A stretch of DNA of 9,778 nt from Candidatus Acidiferrales bacterium (GTDB lineage Bacteria; Acidobacteriota; Terriglobia; Acidiferrales; UBA7541), in NCBI GenBank assembly GCA_030044295.1, contig JASHWB010000291.1, positions 1-9,778 on the forward strand, in the 5' to 3' direction. Numbering within the stretch: position 1 is the first letter of the stretch; every line of letters begins with the position of its first letter. Both the position numbers and the translations under genes were made by a program. Below the pieces are notes generated by a model. The model was not told where the DNA came from and ran no database searches. It saw only the letters and a list, made by a program, of their open reading frames with translations. Positions 6,282-9,778 of the stretch are shown here, one piece after another.

Positions 6282-6310
6282 AAAATACCTTGCTCCGCGG
6301 GGAATTGCAA
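6282..6310 (-). promoter_or_regulatory. Candidate promoter of the PQQ dehydrogenase gene
   Basis: On the minus strand TTGCAA (6305-6310) and TATTTT (6282-6287) are separated by exactly 17 bases, each matching four of six consensus positions. Transcription would begin near 6275, leaving a leader of about 70 bases that includes the 12-base palindrome. Confidence 0.4.
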
Positions 6311-6421
6311 TCGCGCTTTTGGACTCCCCGGCATCTGGCCTGGCAAAACGGTCTTGCTTTTGGCGGCGCTCCAGCCTCTTCTCACGGCTGCTTACTGATT
6401 CTGCAATCGAAAGCTGTGCGG

Positions 6422-6453
6422 ACCGGAGCTGTGTAATCGAACCCCGATCCGGT
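6422..6453. repeat. Inverted repeat / hairpin in the divergent intergenic region
   Basis: ACCGGA (6422-6427) pairs with TCCGGT (6448-6453), and inside it ATCG (6436-6439) pairs with CGAT (6445-6448 region, sharing one base with the outer arm). No T run follows on either strand, so it does not look like a terminator. It sits among repeated AGCTGTG (6412-6418, 6427-6433) and AATCGAA (6405-6411, 6435-6441) words and may be a protein-binding region. Confidence 0.3.
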
Positions 6454-6544
6454 TACGTTTTCACCCCGCGGCGATAGCTCCTTGGAAAAACATGGCCCTG
6501 ATACACCCCGGAAGCCATTCCATTGGATAGACTTAGCGGCTCTT

Positions 6545-6574
6545 TTGCTTTGGGTCATGACGTGCCGTTATAGC
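6545..6574 (+). promoter_or_regulatory. Weak candidate promoter of the minor-pilin operon
   Basis: TTGCTT (6545-6550), an 18-base spacer and TATAGC (6569-6574) form the best sigma-70-like pair before the first pilin gene, but the -35 box is poor. It would give a leader of about 90 bases. Confidence 0.28.
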
Positions 6575-6671
6575 AGCTCGAAAGCGGCGCTAATCCGGAT
6601 GCAGCATGTTCTGAATTTCGTAACTGGTTCAGCCTAAGGACGTAAGGTCCGATTCGAGGAGAAAGACTAGC

Positions 6672-7184
6672 TTGAACGGAAACCGAGTGGAAAAACACGG
6701 CGCCTGCGGGATGAAGCTCCGCAGTGCCCGAGCCGGATTCACCCTCCTCGAGGCGCTGATCGTTGTCAGCGTCGGCATCGTCCTCACCGCCGCCGCCATC
6801 CCGGTCTTGAATAGCGCCATGACCAACATGCGGATCAACTCCGCCGTCAGCGATTTTACTTCGGCGCTCACCACCGCAAGGTACCAGGCGATCAAGTCCG
6901 GCCAAATCTGTACGTTCGTGATTACCGCACCCGCCAACACGTACGTGCTCACGATTCCATCCAGCGGTGCAGCTCCTGCGGCTCCTCTTTCCTCATACGT
7001 AACGATAAACACCGGCTCCGGAACGTCCACCTATACGCTTTGCCCCAACGGAACGGTCTATGGGGCTGGCGGAACGTGTCCGGGCGCAAGTCAGCCGCCC
7101 GCTCTTTCGTTCAAGTACCAGAACAGGCAGATCAATATCGCTGTATCGGAAGTGGGAAATGTTTCGAGCACAATCATCCAGTAG
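6672..7184 (+). CDS. fimT: FimT/GspH-like minor pseudopilin
   Basis: A 170-residue type IV pilin-like protein, first gene of the minor-pilin operon. The leader ends in RSARAG and the mature part begins FTLLEALIVVSVGIVLTAAA, with cleavage after G22 and the conserved Glu at mature position 5. A GspH-type domain follows: the long N-terminal helix with MTNMRINSAVSDFTSALTTAR, then a strand-rich C-terminal part with cysteines in TLCPNG and GGTCPG that could form a disulfide. After processing by a prepilin peptidase it would sit in the inner membrane and help start pilus assembly; some FimT proteins bind DNA during uptake. The TTG start has GAGGAG (6656-6661) 10 bases upstream. The ATG at 6711 would give a shorter 9-residue leader (MKLRSARAG) and is a real alternative. 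The symbol is by class only. Confidence 0.82.
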   Translation: MNGNRVEKHGACGMKLRSARAGFTLLEALIVVSVGIVLTAAAIPVLNSAMTNMRINSAVSDFTSALTTARYQAIKSGQICTFVITAPANTYVLTIPSSGAAPAAPLSSYVTINTGSGTSTYTLCPNGTVYGAGGTCPGASQPPALSFKYQNRQINIAVSEVGNVSSTIIQ

Positions 7185-7881
7185 AGATCGCAGATCTCGC
7201 GCTTTGAAAACCGCTCCACAGAGTGGGTTCACGCTCATTGAGGTACTCGTGTCTATGGTCGTGCTTGCCATCGGGCTCCTGAGCGTGGCGGCTCAGATTG
7301 CCGCAACGATGGAAGCAGGTACCCGCTCGCGTTATATGAGCATGGCCAGCATTCTGGCTTCAGAAAAGCTCGACAGCCTAAACAAGTATCCTTCTGGCGA
7401 ACTCACCGTCACCACCGCTACCACCCAGTACGAGACCGGCACTGCGGAAAGTACTGATCCCACCGACGCCAACCTCTGGCCAGGTGGCGCTCTCAGCTCA
7501 ACGCCATGCGCGACTACCGATCAGTGGTGCGATGAGGTAACGGTCTCGGAGTCTTCCGGCGCCGACTACGAAACCCAGACCCAGATGGTGATGAATCCGG
7601 GGAGCAATCCTCCCACGTTCAGCCCGGTGACTGCCACGATCGTGCACACCAACACAGGCTGCGTTGGAACCCCCGCAGCGTGCGGCGTTCCCGGTCCCGG
7701 GGCAGGCACCGCCGCTACCTTCACTCGGCGATGGCTGATCACCTCGGGTCCAACCATCACGTCTGTAGCCGGAGCGTCTGTGACTGCCAATGGAGTCCGG
7801 CGAATTACGGTGATCGTCACGAAGAATATCAACGTCTTCAGCACTCCCGTGAGCTTTCAAATCAGCATGGTGCGGCCATGA
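7159..7881 (+). CDS. pilV: PilV-like minor pilin
   Basis: A 240-residue type IV minor pilin. The leader ends KTAPQSG and the mature protein starts FTLIEVLVSMVVLAIGLLSV, with cleavage after G23 and Glu at mature position 5. The AIGLLSVAAQIAATMEA helix is typical of PilV, which usually has ..AIGLLGLA... here. The globular part is rich in Ser, Thr and Pro and has two close cysteine pairs (PCATTDQWC and GCVGTPAAC). Its job is to join the priming complex for pilus assembly with the neighbouring minor pilins. The ATG at 7159 overlaps the end of the preceding gene by 26 bases and has a GGAAGTGGG-like site upstream; TTG at 7204 would give an 8-residue leader (MKTAPQSG) and is also possible. The stop codon overlaps the next start in ATGA. 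Confidence 0.82.
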   Translation: MFRAQSSSRDRRSRALKTAPQSGFTLIEVLVSMVVLAIGLLSVAAQIAATMEAGTRSRYMSMASILASEKLDSLNKYPSGELTVTTATTQYETGTAESTDPTDANLWPGGALSSTPCATTDQWCDEVTVSESSGADYETQTQMVMNPGSNPPTFSPVTATIVHTNTGCVGTPAACGVPGPGAGTAATFTRRWLITSGPTITSVAGASVTANGVRRITVIVTKNINVFSTPVSFQISMVRP

Positions 7882-9119
7882 AGCAAGTGTATACAGCGTT
7901 TGTTGGCAAATCACATTGGCGCTCCTCCGGCGGCCCATCCCGGGGCTTCACCTTGATTGAATTAATGGTGGCGATGGTAGTTTTTCTTGTCGTTGCTGGC
8001 ACGGCTTTCGCGGTCTTTGACCAGCACATTAATTCCATTACAACGCAGGAAAATCTCTCCGGTGTGAACCTCGAGCTTCGTAACGCTACTGCGCAGCTAC
8101 AGATGGATTTGTCCGCTGGCGGTCAGAACTTGTTGGCCGGCGCGACAGGCGCGCCAGACTTTTCGGCGGGCGTCATCATCGAAAACAACGTTCCCGGGAA
8201 AGCCGCTACCTGCGCCCCCAATTCCTCGTACGGCTACCCGGTGCCGAGCGCCTGCTTCGATTCGCTCACCATTTTCGGGCCGCAAAAGGTTGGCTGTGCG
8301 GCCACCACTACCGGATATCCGCCGGTATTACAATTGTCTGTGGACAAGGGCGGACAGAGCGTAAGCAGTGGCACTCTGTACGGGACAGATCCGACCAGTT
8401 CGGCAAACAATGCCGCAGACGCCGCCTGCTTCAAAAGTGGCGACGAAGTACTTGTAATTCAGTTCCCGTCCGGTAGCAGCATGGAATGCGCCATCGAGCA
8501 GTACCCATACTGCATGAGCGCCGTCACGCTCACAAGCGGAGGCGCGGTTTCAGGAACAGATATCGCGTTGCCAAATAGCACGACTGACGCGCAGGGCATC
8601 CTGTCAAATCCCAGTGGTAGCAATTATGAGTACGCTCTCGCCACGACCTTTGGCCCTTCGGCCACCGCCTACCTGGTCGACATTGGAAAGTCGTCGAGCC
8701 CGATTACCTACCAGGTGCAATCGAATCCCTCGAATTCCGAGGATCCGCAACTTGTTCGTTGCGATTCCAATGGATGCGCGGTTTTGGCCGATCAGGTCAT
8801 CGGCTTCAAAGTGGGCGCGGCTCTTTGGAGCAACGAAGCGAATGGCCAGCCCGATATCGCCAACTTTTTTTATGACTCCAGCCAGTACTGCACTGAGTGG
8901 AACGGCGTTGATTGCGATACCGCCCCGACAAACAACGCTCCGTATGACTTCAGCCTTGTCCGCGCCGTCCGCGTTTCTCTCGTAGGGCGCACCCCGCCTC
9001 GAACCGACGTCAACCTCAATAAATTTTCCAATGGCTTCGACGGCGGCCCGTACCTCATCCAGCAAGCTTCCACCGTCGTGGACCTGAGGGGCATCAGCAT
9101 CGGTGACTTTAAAGACTGA
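7878..9119 (+). CDS. pilW: PilW-like minor pilin, large and cysteine-rich
   Basis: A 413-residue type IV minor pilin. The leader is 23 residues ending in GPSRG, followed by FTLIELMVAMVVFLVVAGTA, with Glu at mature position 5 and a FAVFDQHINSITTQENLSG helix continuing as in PilW. The globular part has ten cysteines, mostly in nearby pairs (TC...AC, EC...YC, RCDSNGC, YC...DC), suggesting disulfides formed in the periplasm. It is on the large side for PilW, because of Gly/Ser/Thr-rich loops. The C-terminal VRAVRVSLVGRTPP segment is a common PilW ending, where the protein joins the pilin sheet. Its ATG overlaps the stop of pilV (ATGA) and has no own ribosome site, so translation is probably coupled. 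Confidence 0.85.
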   Translation: MKQVYTAFVGKSHWRSSGGPSRGFTLIELMVAMVVFLVVAGTAFAVFDQHINSITTQENLSGVNLELRNATAQLQMDLSAGGQNLLAGATGAPDFSAGVIIENNVPGKAATCAPNSSYGYPVPSACFDSLTIFGPQKVGCAATTTGYPPVLQLSVDKGGQSVSSGTLYGTDPTSSANNAADAACFKSGDEVLVIQFPSGSSMECAIEQYPYCMSAVTLTSGGAVSGTDIALPNSTTDAQGILSNPSGSNYEYALATTFGPSATAYLVDIGKSSSPITYQVQSNPSNSEDPQLVRCDSNGCAVLADQVIGFKVGAALWSNEANGQPDIANFFYDSSQYCTEWNGVDCDTAPTNNAPYDFSLVRAVRVSLVGRTPPRTDVNLNKFSNGFDGGPYLIQQASTVVDLRGISIGDFKD

Positions 9120-9142
9120 CGCGTGTCAATCGGAGTAAAACC

Positions 9143-9778
9143 ATGACCGAACAAACGTGCTCGCTCGCACAACTTCACTCCACCAACAGTCCGCGAAGGC
9201 TCGCTCGGCAGCGCGGCGTCGCGCTGTTGATCACTCTCGGACTCCTGGCGATACTCGGCGCGGCCAGCCTCGCGATCGTTTACCTGACCTCGTCTGACGC
9301 GCTGATCAACGGCTACTATCGCAACTATCGTGGCTCGTTCTACGCCGCCGATTCGGGCGTCAACGTAGTTACGGAAGCTATGCGACTCGCTGTTGCTAAC
9401 GGAGCGAGCGCCGGGACGAACCCACCCTTGCCCATTTCCGGTGTCGTTCCAACACCGAATCAACTGACGTCTCAGATCAGTGGCGTCGCCACCCTGCCCG
9501 CCTCGTTCGCGGTTTCCTACGCCCCGTACGTGAATGTGCTATATAACATCGGAGACCCGAACTCGTGGCCCAGCCAATTCGAAATGATCTCTGGAGGCTT
9601 TCAGGCAGCGAGCGCGACTTACAATGTGGAATGCAACCCCAACGACCCAAACTGCCTGTGTGAGCCTGGGCAATCCTGCTGTGCTGGAGGCGCGGGGTGC
9701 GCTGTCACTACCTGCCCGGCTGGCGTCACGGGTACTTGCTACACGAACTTCGATTATCAATGGAACTATTCCTATCCT
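9143..9778 (+). CDS. pilX: PilX-like pilus assembly protein, N-terminal part (cut by right edge)
   Basis: The first 212 residues of a PilX-type protein; the C-terminus is beyond the right edge. The PilX N-terminal pattern is clear: RQRGVALLITLGLLAILGAA (22-41), then SLAIVYLTSSDALINGYYRN, then SFYAADSGVNVVTEA. The AFYAAD/E.G.. block is the signature of the family. As is usual for PilX, the helix lacks the FTLIE start of the other pilins. The unusual part is residues 164-199, which hold eight cysteines in 36 residues, including CC at 179-180. The ATG has GGAG (9132-9135) 7 bases upstream, and the gene starts 23 bases after pilW, so it belongs to the same operon. It would help anchor or prime the pilus and often works with PilY1, which may lie just beyond the window. 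Confidence 0.83.
   Translation, partial: MTEQTCSLAQLHSTNSPRRLARQRGVALLITLGLLAILGAASLAIVYLTSSDALINGYYRNYRGSFYAADSGVNVVTEAMRLAVANGASAGTNPPLPISGVVPTPNQLTSQISGVATLPASFAVSYAPYVNVLYNIGDPNSWPSQFEMISGGFQAASATYNVECNPNDPNCLCEPGQSCCAGGAGCAVTTCPAGVTGTCYTNFDYQWNYSYP

Larger units (their letters stand above)
6203..6671. other. Divergent intergenic region between PQQ dehydrogenase and pilin operon
   Basis: I see no protein gene in these 469 bases. Reading leftwards, the region holds the promoter, leader and ribosome site of the PQQ dehydrogenase, including a 12-base palindrome at 6234-6245. The middle (6405-6453) has short repeated words and a hairpin. The right part holds a weak candidate promoter and a roughly 90-base leader for the pilin operon, with two small hairpins and a GAGGAG ribosome site. 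No GEMM (cyclic di-GMP) riboswitch core and no sigma-54 box with correct spacing was found, although either could be expected near pilin genes. Confidence 0.6.

Noticed and set aside
6339..6358. Sigma-54-like TGGC...TTGC motif
   Set aside because: The GG and GC elements are 12 bases apart instead of 10, which sigma-54 does not tolerate well.
6203..6671. Cyclic di-GMP (GEMM) riboswitch before the pilin operon
   Set aside because: I looked for the conserved core and tetraloop-receptor parts and did not find them.
7680..7877. Longer start for the PilW-like protein
   Set aside because: It would lie wholly inside pilV and place a 66-residue Arg-rich extension before the prepilin leader; the ATG at 7878 gives a normal leader and an ATGA overlap.
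1..9778. CRISPR array, insertion sequence, prophage or classical defence genes
   Set aside because: No regularly spaced repeats, transposase, integrase or known defence domain was found on either strand.

Overview
The window looks like a chromosomal segment of a moderately GC-rich, Gram-negative soil-type bacterium. Acidobacteriota is the best guess. The guess rests on the mix of genes: a periplasmic PQQ dehydrogenase without a cytochrome domain, two DUF6644-like membrane proteins beside a secreted protein with a GHWEGDTLVVDT motif, a group II truncated haemoglobin, and a FimT-PilV-PilW-PilX minor pilin cluster. This is inference from gene style; there is no rRNA or other phylogenetic marker here.

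Layout. Bases 1-186 (minus) hold the N-terminal end of an MFS transporter that runs off the left edge. Bases 299-1325 (minus) hold two consecutive paralogous four-helix membrane proteins (DUF6644-like). They are divergent from a secreted protein of unknown function (1529-2350, plus). The 203-base gap between the divergent units holds a good sigma-70-type promoter on each strand. Next come two small unknown proteins, one minus (2384-2608, with its own rho-independent terminator) and one plus (2801-3010), and then a tRNA-Gly(GCC) at 3156-3229 with a plausible promoter. A cytosolic transglutaminase-like protein (3329-3937) and a truncated haemoglobin (3992-4366) follow on the plus strand. A PQQ-dependent alcohol dehydrogenase (4412-6202, minus) converges on the globin. 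After a 469-base non-coding gap (6203-6671) that serves two divergent units, a minor-pilin operon runs on the plus strand to the right edge: FimT/GspH-like, PilV-like, PilW-like and a PilX-like protein cut by the window end.

How the genes work together. The clear unit is the minor-pilin operon. Its tight overlaps (26 bases between the first two genes with the start chosen here, and an ATGA overlap between pilV and pilW) indicate coupled translation, and its products would prime type IV pilus assembly. The two DUF6644-like proteins and the divergent secreted protein may form a second module of unknown function. The PQQ dehydrogenase carries an Asp-Tyr-Asp active-site motif that in this superfamily marks lanthanide rather than calcium use. 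I see no CRISPR array, insertion sequence, phage gene or classical defence system.
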